Shown piece by piece: positions 6,365-13,470 of a stretch of DNA of 23,647 nt. This DNA is from Prevotella sp. UBA2755 (GTDB taxonomy: Bacteria; Bacteroidota; Bacteroidia; Bacteroidales; Bacteroidaceae), in assembly GCA_002353225.1 (NCBI GenBank), contig DEJF01000035.1, positions 1 through 23,647 on the forward strand, read 5' to 3'. Each line of letters opens with the position of its first letter. Within the stretch, counting starts at the first letter, position 1. A model generated the notes under the pieces. It saw nothing but the letters and a program-made list of their open reading frames with translations, did no database searches and was not told where the DNA came from. Position numbers and translations under genes: made by a program.

Positions 6365-6401
6365 AATTTTTCTTTATTTATTTCATTATTCCGATATGCT
6401 G

Positions 6402-7517
6402 TTATTTCGAGGACTTGGTCTTTGCCAGTTTGGCGGCTTTCGCCTCTGACTGGGGGGAGAGTTTGCCCTTCAGGTATTGCTCTATGATGAGTCCTGCGAT
6501 GGGGGCTGCCATGTCAGCACCGAAACCACCATGCTCGATATAGACACTAATGGCTATCTTCGGCTCGTTCATGGGAGCGAAACCGATGAAGGCGGAATGG
6601 TCGGCACCGGGATTCTCCACGGTTCCCGTCTTGCCACAGACAGGGTAGGTGGTGCGCAGACAGGTTGCCGTTCCTTTCTCCACAGCGAGGCGCATGCCCT
6701 CTACGACAGGCGCATAGACACTGGCGTCCACCTTGGTATGACGCTTGGTCAGATACCGCTTGTTCTTCGTGTCCTTATGGATATGGGGGATATAGTACCA
6801 CCCACGGTTGGCAATCGTCACGGCAAGGTTGCAGAGTTGCAGGGGGGTGAGGGTGATATCCCCTTGTCCCATACCAGCCCACCAGATGGTCTTACCGTCC
6901 CATCCGTTCTTGTAACGGCGGTTCAGGTAGTCGGCACCGGCAAGCAGTCCACCTTGCTCTCCTTGTATGTCGATATGCATCGGACCACCCAGTCCCATGC
7001 TCTGCATATAACTGCGCCAGGTGGTAATCGCCTCGTTCTTGTCCTCATAGATGAAGTTGTCGTTAATCATCTGTGCGAAGGTGACGAGAAACCATGAGTT
7101 ACAACTCTGGGCTATGGCATCCTTTAACTTGAGGGGGGAACGATGCTGGTGACACCCCACACGGATATTGCCGTCGATGAATCCCTTGTTGCAGTCTACC
7201 GTTGTCTCTGTCGTCACAATACCCTCCGACAACAGGGTCAGTGCCTGTGCCGGCTTGATGGTGGAGCCGGGAGCCTGGGGCTTGCCGATCGCTTGTCGGA
7301 CATCATGTCCGTTAGGGGTGTTGGTGGCGATACACAGGATCTCCCCGTTGGCAGGATTGACGGCAACGATACTGCCCGTCTTCCCTTGTAACAGTCGCTC
7401 GCCCAGTTGCTGGAGCATAGGACGGAGGGTTAGGGGACCGTCCGTAGGCAGTCCCTGTGACCATAGGGATATGCTGACTGATAAGAAGAGAAACAGAAAC
7501 TTTAGTCTTTCAGCCAT
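6402..7517 (-). CDS. Stand-alone penicillin-binding transpeptidase
   Basis: This 371-residue exported protein has a hydrophobic N-terminus (residues 5-20) serving as signal peptide or anchor, then almost directly a penicillin-binding transpeptidase domain. The three active-site motifs are present in order: S85-T-I-K88 (SxxK, acylated Ser85), S138-C-N140 (SxN) and K296-T-G-T299 (KTGT). It resembles the catalytic half of class B enzymes such as PBP2 (usually about 600 residues) but has no dimerisation or pedestal domain. It should act in the periplasm on peptidoglycan stem peptides, as DD-transpeptidase or carboxypeptidase. Its start overlaps the end of the S9 peptidase gene by 16 bases, indicating coupling. 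No mre or rodA genes are nearby, so it is likely a paralogue rather than the elongation PBP2. Confidence 0.88.
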   Translation of the reverse strand: MAERLKFLFLFLSVSISLWSQGLPTDGPLTLRPMLQQLGERLLQGKTGSIVAVNPANGEILCIATNTPNGHDVRQAIGKPQAPGSTIKPAQALTLLSEGIVTTETTVDCNKGFIDGNIRVGCHQHRSPLKLKDAIAQSCNSWFLVTFAQMINDNFIYEDKNEAITTWRSYMQSMGLGGPMHIDIQGEQGGLLAGADYLNRRYKNGWDGKTIWWAGMGQGDITLTPLQLCNLAVTIANRGWYYIPHIHKDTKNKRYLTKRHTKVDASVYAPVVEGMRLAVEKGTATCLRTTYPVCGKTGTVENPGADHSAFIGFAPMNEPKIAISVYIEHGGFGADMAAPIAGLIIEQYLKGKLSPQSEAKAAKLAKTKSSK

Positions 7518-9727
7518 CTGTCCAGCCAGTTAAAGAAGGTACGCTGCCACAGAATACCGTTCTGTGGTTTCAATACCCAGTGGTTCTCATCAGGGAAGAT
7601 CAACAACTCAGCGGGAATCCCTTTCATACGTGCCGCATTGAAGGCTGCCATACCCTGTGTGTAGTTGATGCGATAGTCTTTCTCACCATGGATACAGAGG
7701 ATTGGCGTGTCCCAGTTCTCTACATACTTGTGCGGAGAGTCATGGTAGGTCTTCTTGGCATTCGGCATCTGAGGACGGTGCCAGTAAGCCTCGTCATACT
7801 CCCAGTTAGAGAACCAGTTCTCCTCTGTCTCTAAGTACATGGCGGCAAGGTTGAAGGCTCCGTCATGGGAGATGAACGCCTTGAAACGCTTGTCGTGATG
7901 CCCGGCGAGATAGTAGACACTGAAACCTCCGAAGGAAGCGCCTACAGCACCAAGGCGGTCTTTGTCCACGAAGGACAAGTTCTGTGCTGCATCATCGATA
8001 GCGGCGAGATAGTCGCTCATACACTGTCCTGTCCAGTCACCACTGATCTCTTCTTTCCATTCCTGTCCGAAGCCAGGCAGTCCATGGCGGTTAGGAGCCA
8101 CGACGACATAGCCGTTGGCTGCCATCATCTGGAAGTTCCAGCGATAACTCCAGAACTGGGAGACAGGACTCTGGGGTCCTCCCTCGCAGAAGAGCAGGGT
8201 GGGGTATTTCTTGCCTTCCTCATAATTGGCAGGCAGTACGATCCATACCAGTTCCTCCTTACCGTCAGACGTTGGTACCCAACGCTGCTCAACCTTACCG
8301 AAGGTCAGTTGGTCGAGGATATGCTTGTTCTCAAAAGAGATCTGTTCGATGTGGCTCTCCACGATATGGTATGTACCGGGTGTGCCGTCCAAAGGTTGTT
8401 CAGCCACCTCAAAGGGGGTAACCCTGTAAATATCGGTGGGTGCGGAAAGACTCTGACGGGTGGCAATGAGGTGCTCGCCGTCATTCGCCAGTTGCAGACT
8501 GGTCCAGTCACCCCAACTCTCCGTGAGTTGTTTCACCTCCCACTTCCAGTTGACACAGTACATGTTATTGCAACCGTGCCATACACTGAGGAAATAAATC
8601 TGTGCCAACTTGTCGTCAGGTGATGCCCAGCAGAATGCCTCCACATCACTCTTCCAGTTGACATACCGCTTGATGCCTGTCGCCATCTCGTAGATACACA
8701 GACGGTTGAGGTCTGCCTCGTAACCGTCACGCTCCATTGACTGCCAGGCGATAAACTTGCCGTCAGGGGAGAACTGCGGGTTCTGGTCGTAGCCCACATT
8801 ATTTTTCAGGTTCTCCGGTGCATTGACAGGTTGTATCTTCAGTGTACGGGTAGGGTCGTTGGCAGGAGCCTTATAGTCGGCTGGCTTACAGAGATTGGTG
8901 GTCTCGCGTGTACCTATATTATATAAGTAGATGTCGGAGTCGGTGGAGATAGAATACTCCAAACCGGTCTTCTTACGACAAGTATAGGCGATAGTCTTGG
9001 AGTCGGGACTCCATGCCAGTTGCTCAATACCGCCAAACGGTTCCATGGGGCACTCATAAGGCTCACCGTCAAGAATATCGGCAATACCGTCATTAACCAT
9101 TTCTAATTTATCATCTCTCATTTCTAATTTCGCCAGATAGGGATGCTGGATGCTCTCCACATAATGGTCCCAGTGACGGTACATCAAGTCAGTGACGCGA
9201 CGACCGGTAGCCTTAGGCAGGTCATCGGGATTCTTCTTGATAATCTCATGGAAAGGAATGCTCTTGATGATGATGACATGCTTACGGTCTGGAGAGAACT
9301 TAAAACCCTCAACCTGTCCGTTAGTCTTGGACAACTGCTTACGCTCAGAGCCGTCAGCCTTCATGGACCATATCTCTCCACCAGAGAGATAGGCGATGGT
9401 GTTGGCATCCAACCATGTGGGATCTGTCTCGTTCTTGCTGCTGACAGTCAACTGTTTGTTATGCTTGCCGTCAGCATCCATGATGCAAATCACCTGATGG
9501 CTCTTATTCGCTTTCACACTGTAGTAGCCCACTTGATATGCCACCTGTTTTCCGTCAGGTGATGCCGCTACAGTGCCGATACGTCCCATTGCCCAAAGGG
9601 CTTCCGGGGTCATCATGCGACTCTTCTGTTTAATACTACTCTTTCCGATATTCACGTCTTCTTGTGCCTTGATGGAGGCAGGTGCTATAAGCAGCGTTGC
9701 TGCTATTAGGGTCAGTAACTTTTTCAT
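7502..9727 (-). CDS. S9 family prolyl-oligopeptidase-like serine peptidase
   Basis: This 741-residue secreted peptidase starts with a signal peptide (MKKLLTLIAATLLIAPASIKA). Residues about 40-460 form a WD/PD40-like beta-propeller with repeated SPDGK/SPDSK turns, and residues 470-741 an alpha/beta-hydrolase domain. The catalytic triad is Ser598 (G-A-S-F-G-G), Asp684 (G-E-K-D) and His716 (E-N-H-W). It is close in form to the periplasmic dipeptidyl or acylaminoacyl peptidases of Bacteroidetes such as DPP5, so it probably trims dipeptides from oligopeptides; the exact specificity is inferred. The frame extends upstream to 10048, but the promoter box TAACTTTG at 9736-9743, the signal peptide and the divergent gene support ATG 9727. 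Residues 200-213 carry an unusual AT-rich KLEM repeat. It is the first gene of the operon with the transpeptidase and the MFS transporter. Confidence 0.9.
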   Translation of the reverse strand: MKKLLTLIAATLLIAPASIKAQEDVNIGKSSIKQKSRMMTPEALWAMGRIGTVAASPDGKQVAYQVGYYSVKANKSHQVICIMDADGKHNKQLTVSSKNETDPTWLDANTIAYLSGGEIWSMKADGSERKQLSKTNGQVEGFKFSPDRKHVIIIKSIPFHEIIKKNPDDLPKATGRRVTDLMYRHWDHYVESIQHPYLAKLEMRDDKLEMVNDGIADILDGEPYECPMEPFGGIEQLAWSPDSKTIAYTCRKKTGLEYSISTDSDIYLYNIGTRETTNLCKPADYKAPANDPTRTLKIQPVNAPENLKNNVGYDQNPQFSPDGKFIAWQSMERDGYEADLNRLCIYEMATGIKRYVNWKSDVEAFCWASPDDKLAQIYFLSVWHGCNNMYCVNWKWEVKQLTESWGDWTSLQLANDGEHLIATRQSLSAPTDIYRVTPFEVAEQPLDGTPGTYHIVESHIEQISFENKHILDQLTFGKVEQRWVPTSDGKEELVWIVLPANYEEGKKYPTLLFCEGGPQSPVSQFWSYRWNFQMMAANGYVVVAPNRHGLPGFGQEWKEEISGDWTGQCMSDYLAAIDDAAQNLSFVDKDRLGAVGASFGGFSVYYLAGHHDKRFKAFISHDGAFNLAAMYLETEENWFSNWEYDEAYWHRPQMPNAKKTYHDSPHKYVENWDTPILCIHGEKDYRINYTQGMAAFNAARMKGIPAELLIFPDENHWVLKPQNGILWQRTFFNWLDRWLKD
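9098..9130 (-). repeat. 12-base direct repeat within the S9 peptidase gene
   Basis: CATTTCTAATTT occurs at 9098-9109 and again at 9119-9130, a period of 21 bases, so it keeps frame and encodes K-L-E-M twice (residues 200-203 and 207-210). The stretch is much more AT-rich than the flanking coding sequence, suggesting an in-frame insertion or slippage event in a surface loop of the propeller. Confidence 0.6.
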
Positions 9728-9735
9728 ATAGAGTG

Positions 9736-9766
9736 CAAAGTTACGAAAAAACGAGGGAAGAACAAA
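9736..9766 (-). promoter_or_regulatory. Promoter of the S9 peptidase operon
   Basis: On the minus strand TTTG (9763-9766), 19 bases, then TAACTTTG (9736-9743). The box ends 8 bases before the ATG at 9727, leaving a leader of only a few bases. A 26-base near copy of the box and its upstream flank lies at 9820-9845. Confidence 0.7.
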
Positions 9767-9819
9767 ACAAACTCGTTTCTTTTTTTGCCGAGATGGAGTA
9801 AGTTCGATGTTGAAGACAT

Positions 9820-9845
9820 CAAAGTTACGAAAAATCGAGAGAAAA
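9820..9845 (-). repeat. Second copy of the S9 promoter box and flank
   Basis: This segment matches 9736-9761 at 23 of 26 positions, including TAACTTTG (complement of 9820-9827). No TTTG is found 19-20 bases further upstream, so it may be a weaker second start for the S9 operon or a duplicated regulatory site. Confidence 0.5.
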
Positions 9846-9870
9846 AGACAGATAAAAAGAAAATTATTTG

Positions 9871-9878
9871 TATCTTTG
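9871..9878 (+). promoter_or_regulatory. Promoter -7 box of the PP2C gene
   Basis: TATCTTTG fits the Bacteroidetes -7 consensus and lies 36 bases before the ATG at 9915. A TTTG at the usual distance upstream is not present, so the promoter may be weak or activator-dependent. Confidence 0.45.
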
Positions 9879-9914
9879 CGGAGAAATGTGGAAGATGAGC
9901 CTTTATAAACACTA

Positions 9915-11981
9915 ATGGATAAATTAAAACAAGTAATACTCCTTTTTCTGTGTGTTGCTCTGACAATGGCATCATGCCAGAAGGTGAAGAACAGAGAGAT
10001 ACGTTCCGCACATGCTGACAGTGTGTTATTTGCTGCAGGTGCCGTCATGGATTATGCCCGAATGGAAGTGCTGATAGATAGTTTTGCGCAGACGGGTGAC
10101 ATCAATGAGATGGATATCAACCGTTGGCGAGGGGTGGTAGCCTATCACCAAAAACAGTTCAACGCTTCAGAGAAATATTATCGTCAGGCATTGGAGTGTG
10201 AGGTGAAGACGAGTCAAGACCAGAAGAACTACAATAAATGTGCCCGTCGACTCTCGGAGTTATTACTGGTGAGAGGTGATTACGAGGGCTCGCTGAAGGT
10301 GGCTGTTCCTGCCGTGAAGAAGATTGACGAGACGAAGATAGGCTCTGATATCGACTATGCCATTCTGCTGAACAATATCGGATGCTGTCAGTTGAACCTC
10401 GGAAGGGATCAGGAGGCAAAGACCAGTTTTGAGGAAGCCCGTCAGCATTATATCAACCGATGGACGACAGATACGACCAGTCGTGGTTTCCAAGAGGCAG
10501 TCTTAGGTACGGTATATACCAGTCAGGCGTATATCAATACCCGTCGTTATGCCGATGCCATCTACTGGATAAACCGTACGGAGATGCTGTTGGATAAATA
10601 CCGCCAGTGTGCTGATGCCCGTACCGAGTATTTCGACGAGTACCAGGGACGTATTGAGGTGATGCGTGCCGTCGCCATGGAGAGTCTGGACAGTACGGAG
10701 AAGGCTGCAGAGGCATTCCTGCGATTCCAGAAGACTGCTTATTCTAAGACCGCTGCGGGTCATATCAATGGCAACGATTATCTGATGCTTGCAAAACGTT
10801 ATCGGGAAGCTGCTGATAACTATAGTTACTTAGACCAGGCGCTTCATGAGTGGGGTACAGACCTCTCTCTGGATAATATCCAACTCTATATGTTGCCGAA
10901 ATACATGGCGAATGATAAGATTGGACGCAAAGACTCTACGATGAGGATAGGCCAGCGTATTATTATGATGCTTGACTCTGCCATCAGTGGACAGAAGATT
11001 ACCGCGACAGCGGAACTTGCCACTATTTATGATACGCAGGGCAAGGAGGCTGAGATTGCCCACCAGCAGGTGAAACTCTCACAGCAGCGGCTATGGAGCA
11101 CGGGTGTAGCCCTTATATTACTGATTGTCTTTTTCTTGATATACACCCTTCATAAGCGTAAGGCTGCCCATAGGTTGGCTGTTGCCCATGGTCATCTGGA
11201 GGAGGCGCATGCGAAACTGAAAACCGCTTATGACCAGTTGGAGGAGACCACCCAGATCAAGGAGCGTATCCAGAGTGAGTTGCGCATTGCCCGAGATATC
11301 CAGATGTCAATGGTACCTAATGTGTTCCCTGACCGTGAGGGTATTGACATGTATGCGGCAATGACTCCCGCCAAGGAGATAGGTGGAGACTTGTATGGCT
11401 ATATGTTACAAGGTGACGAGTTATATTTCTGTCTGGGTGATGTGTCAGGGAAGGGTGTCCCTGCCTCTCTGTTTATGGCTCAGGCAAACCGTATGTTCCG
11501 TACCCTTGGCTCCGAGCACATGAAGCCTGCCGCCATTGCTACGCGTATGAATAATGCCTTGACAGAAAATAATGAACAGGGTATGTTCGTCACGATGTTC
11601 ATGGGTCTGATCAACCTGAAGACGGGACGCATGGATTTCTGTAATGCGGGACATAATCCTCCTGTCATAGGCTATCCTCCTAAATTCATGGAGGTGGAGT
11701 CGAACGCACCTATTGGTCTATGGCCAGGACTGGAGTTCGTCGGTGAGACAATAGAGAACATCAAGGGCATACCTCTCTTTATCTATTCGGACGGATTGAA
11801 TGAGGCGGAGAATAAGGAGCAGGTACAGTTCAGTGATGAGCGTATCCTTGAGATCCTGAGTGATCAGTCGCTGGATAGTGCCAAGAAGGTGGTACTGAAA
11901 CTAATGGATGAAGTCAATAAGCATCGTGCAGGTGCCGATCCTAACGACGACCTCACGATGCTATGTCTGAAAATAAGCTGA
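9915..11981 (+). CDS. TPR membrane protein with SpoIIE/RsbU-type PP2C phosphatase
   Basis: This 688-residue signalling protein has a hydrophobic start ending in M-A-S-C (Cys21), a plausible lipobox. Residues about 50-370 form TPR-like helical repeats outside the inner membrane. A transmembrane helix (393-413) is followed by a coiled coil (420-460) and a SpoIIE/RsbU-type PP2C domain (about 465-688). The metal-binding acids are visible: G-G-D492-L, G-D509-V-S-G-K-G, S-D626-G and D678-D679. Such phosphatases remove phosphate from Ser/Thr of anti-sigma-antagonist proteins, but no STAS or kinase gene is next to it. The TPR part presumably senses an envelope signal. It is divergent from the S9 peptidase and ends 13 bases before the convergent DUF1846 gene. 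The architecture mirrors the histidine kinase at 18098-20002. Confidence 0.88.
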   Translation: MDKLKQVILLFLCVALTMASCQKVKNREIRSAHADSVLFAAGAVMDYARMEVLIDSFAQTGDINEMDINRWRGVVAYHQKQFNASEKYYRQALECEVKTSQDQKNYNKCARRLSELLLVRGDYEGSLKVAVPAVKKIDETKIGSDIDYAILLNNIGCCQLNLGRDQEAKTSFEEARQHYINRWTTDTTSRGFQEAVLGTVYTSQAYINTRRYADAIYWINRTEMLLDKYRQCADARTEYFDEYQGRIEVMRAVAMESLDSTEKAAEAFLRFQKTAYSKTAAGHINGNDYLMLAKRYREAADNYSYLDQALHEWGTDLSLDNIQLYMLPKYMANDKIGRKDSTMRIGQRIIMMLDSAISGQKITATAELATIYDTQGKEAEIAHQQVKLSQQRLWSTGVALILLIVFFLIYTLHKRKAAHRLAVAHGHLEEAHAKLKTAYDQLEETTQIKERIQSELRIARDIQMSMVPNVFPDREGIDMYAAMTPAKEIGGDLYGYMLQGDELYFCLGDVSGKGVPASLFMAQANRMFRTLGSEHMKPAAIATRMNNALTENNEQGMFVTMFMGLINLKTGRMDFCNAGHNPPVIGYPPKFMEVESNAPIGLWPGLEFVGETIENIKGIPLFIYSDGLNEAENKEQVQFSDERILEILSDQSLDSAKKVVLKLMDEVNKHRAGADPNDDLTMLCLKIS

Positions 11982-11994
11982 TAGGATAGCTTAC

Positions 11995-13458
11995 TTACTT
12001 TTTCTTTACGGGATCACAGGTAAGTCCGCAACCGAGTTTCTTGAAGATCTTGCGGTCTACCTCAGAGAGCATGACGGTGGAGTGTACCTGACAGTCACGT
12101 AACTTAGGCAGTTGTGCTAAGGCGAGACGGCATTGCTCATCATCTTTCGATAACACACTGAGTGCCACCAATACCTCATCGGTGTGCAGACGGGGATTCT
12201 TACCACCTAAATATTCTATCTTGGTTTTCTGAATAGGCTCTATCATGCTCTGTGGGATGAGTTTCACCTCATGGCCAATGCCTGCAAGATGCTTGGTGGC
12301 ATTCAGCAGGAGTGCCGCACAGCAGCCGAGTAGGGGAGATGACTTGGCGGTTATCAGCGTACCGTCAGCCAATTCCATGGCAGCGGCAGTATGTCCGCTC
12401 AGTTCTTTCTTCGCCTCTGCGGCAACGGTGACACGGCGATAGGCTGTCGTGATCTTCGCCTGATTGAAAAGCATGAGGATTTTATTGACCTCATTCTCGT
12501 TATCCGCTCCATCGGCAAGTTTGTTGGTGGCATCATAGTAACGACGGATAATCTCGTCACGGCTGGCATTACAGCATGCCTCGTCATCACTGATACAGAA
12601 GCCCACCATGTTAACACCCATATCTGTTGGTGACTTATAAGGGTTCTCACCATAGATACCCTCGAAGAGGGCGTTCAGCACGGGAAATATCTCAATGTCA
12701 CGGTTATAGTTGATGGCGGTCTTACCATACGCCTCCAGATGGAAGGGGTCGATCATGTTCACGTCGTTCAAGTCGGCAGTGGCAGCCTCGTAGGCGATAT
12801 TCACAGGATGCTTCAAAGGGAGGTTCCATACAGGGAACGTCTCAAACTTAGCGTACCCGGCGCGGATGCCCCGTTTGTTCTCGTTGTAGAGTTGGGAGAG
12901 GCATACCGCCATCTTGCCAGAGCCAGGACCTGGTGCTGTCACGATGACCAACTCACGACTGGTCTCCACATAGTCGTTCTTACCGAAGCCGTCATCGCTG
13001 GCAATCAGTTTCACACTATGGGGATAACCGTCAATCAGATAGTGGACGTAACTCTTGATACCCAGACGCTCCAGACGATGGCGGAACTGGTCGGCGGCAT
13101 GCTGACCGTTATAATGGGTGATGACGACAGAGCCTACCATAAAGCCCCTGTTCATGAACTCATCACGAAGGCGCAGCACATCCTCATCATAGGTAATACC
13201 TAAGTCGGCACGTACCTTGTTCTTCTCGATATCCTCAGCACTGATCACGATGACAATCTCTATGCTGTCACTGATCTTGCTGAACATACGGAGTTTGGAG
13301 TCTGGCTTAAAACCGGGGAGCACACGGCTGGCATGGTGGTCGTCAAAGAGTTTGCCACCTAACTCCAGATACAGTTTGCCGTCGAACTGGGCAATACGCT
13401 CCTTGATATGTTCTGACTGGATCTTGAGATATTTGTCGTTGTCGAATCCTATTTTCAT
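11995..13458 (-). CDS. DUF1846 family protein
   Basis: This 487-residue soluble protein covers the full length of the DUF1846 (UPF0371) family, which averages about 490-500 residues. Typical segments are MKIGFDNDKYLKIQSEHIKE at the start, G-G-K-L-F-D-D-H-H-A-S-R-V-L-P-G-F, and a P-loop-like A-P-G-P-G-S-G-K near residues 174-181, suggesting nucleotide or phosphate binding. The biochemical role is not established as far as I know. It has no signal peptide or membrane segment. It begins 12 bases after the yidC stop without a promoter box and is probably co-transcribed with yidC. A weak hairpin (11975-11979 with 11988-11992) covers its end and that of the convergent PP2C gene. Confidence 0.88.
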   Translation of the reverse strand: MKIGFDNDKYLKIQSEHIKERIAQFDGKLYLELGGKLFDDHHASRVLPGFKPDSKLRMFSKISDSIEIVIVISAEDIEKNKVRADLGITYDEDVLRLRDEFMNRGFMVGSVVITHYNGQHAADQFRHRLERLGIKSYVHYLIDGYPHSVKLIASDDGFGKNDYVETSRELVIVTAPGPGSGKMAVCLSQLYNENKRGIRAGYAKFETFPVWNLPLKHPVNIAYEAATADLNDVNMIDPFHLEAYGKTAINYNRDIEIFPVLNALFEGIYGENPYKSPTDMGVNMVGFCISDDEACCNASRDEIIRRYYDATNKLADGADNENEVNKILMLFNQAKITTAYRRVTVAAEAKKELSGHTAAAMELADGTLITAKSSPLLGCCAALLLNATKHLAGIGHEVKLIPQSMIEPIQKTKIEYLGGKNPRLHTDEVLVALSVLSKDDEQCRLALAQLPKLRDCQVHSTVMLSEVDRKIFKKLGCGLTCDPVKKK

Positions 13459-13470
13459 TGTATTTGTGTT

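Noticed and set aside
6477..7097. Plus-strand frame of 206 codons
   Set aside because: Antisense shadow of the transpeptidase gene, whose SxxK, SxN and KTGT motifs prove the minus frame.
7865..8623. Long plus-strand frame of 252 codons
   Set aside because: Antisense shadow of the S9 peptidase gene, which has a full catalytic triad in its own frame.
9728..10048. N-terminal extension of the S9 peptidase (848 residues)
   Set aside because: It would overlap the divergent PP2C gene and its own promoter; a signal peptide begins at 9727.
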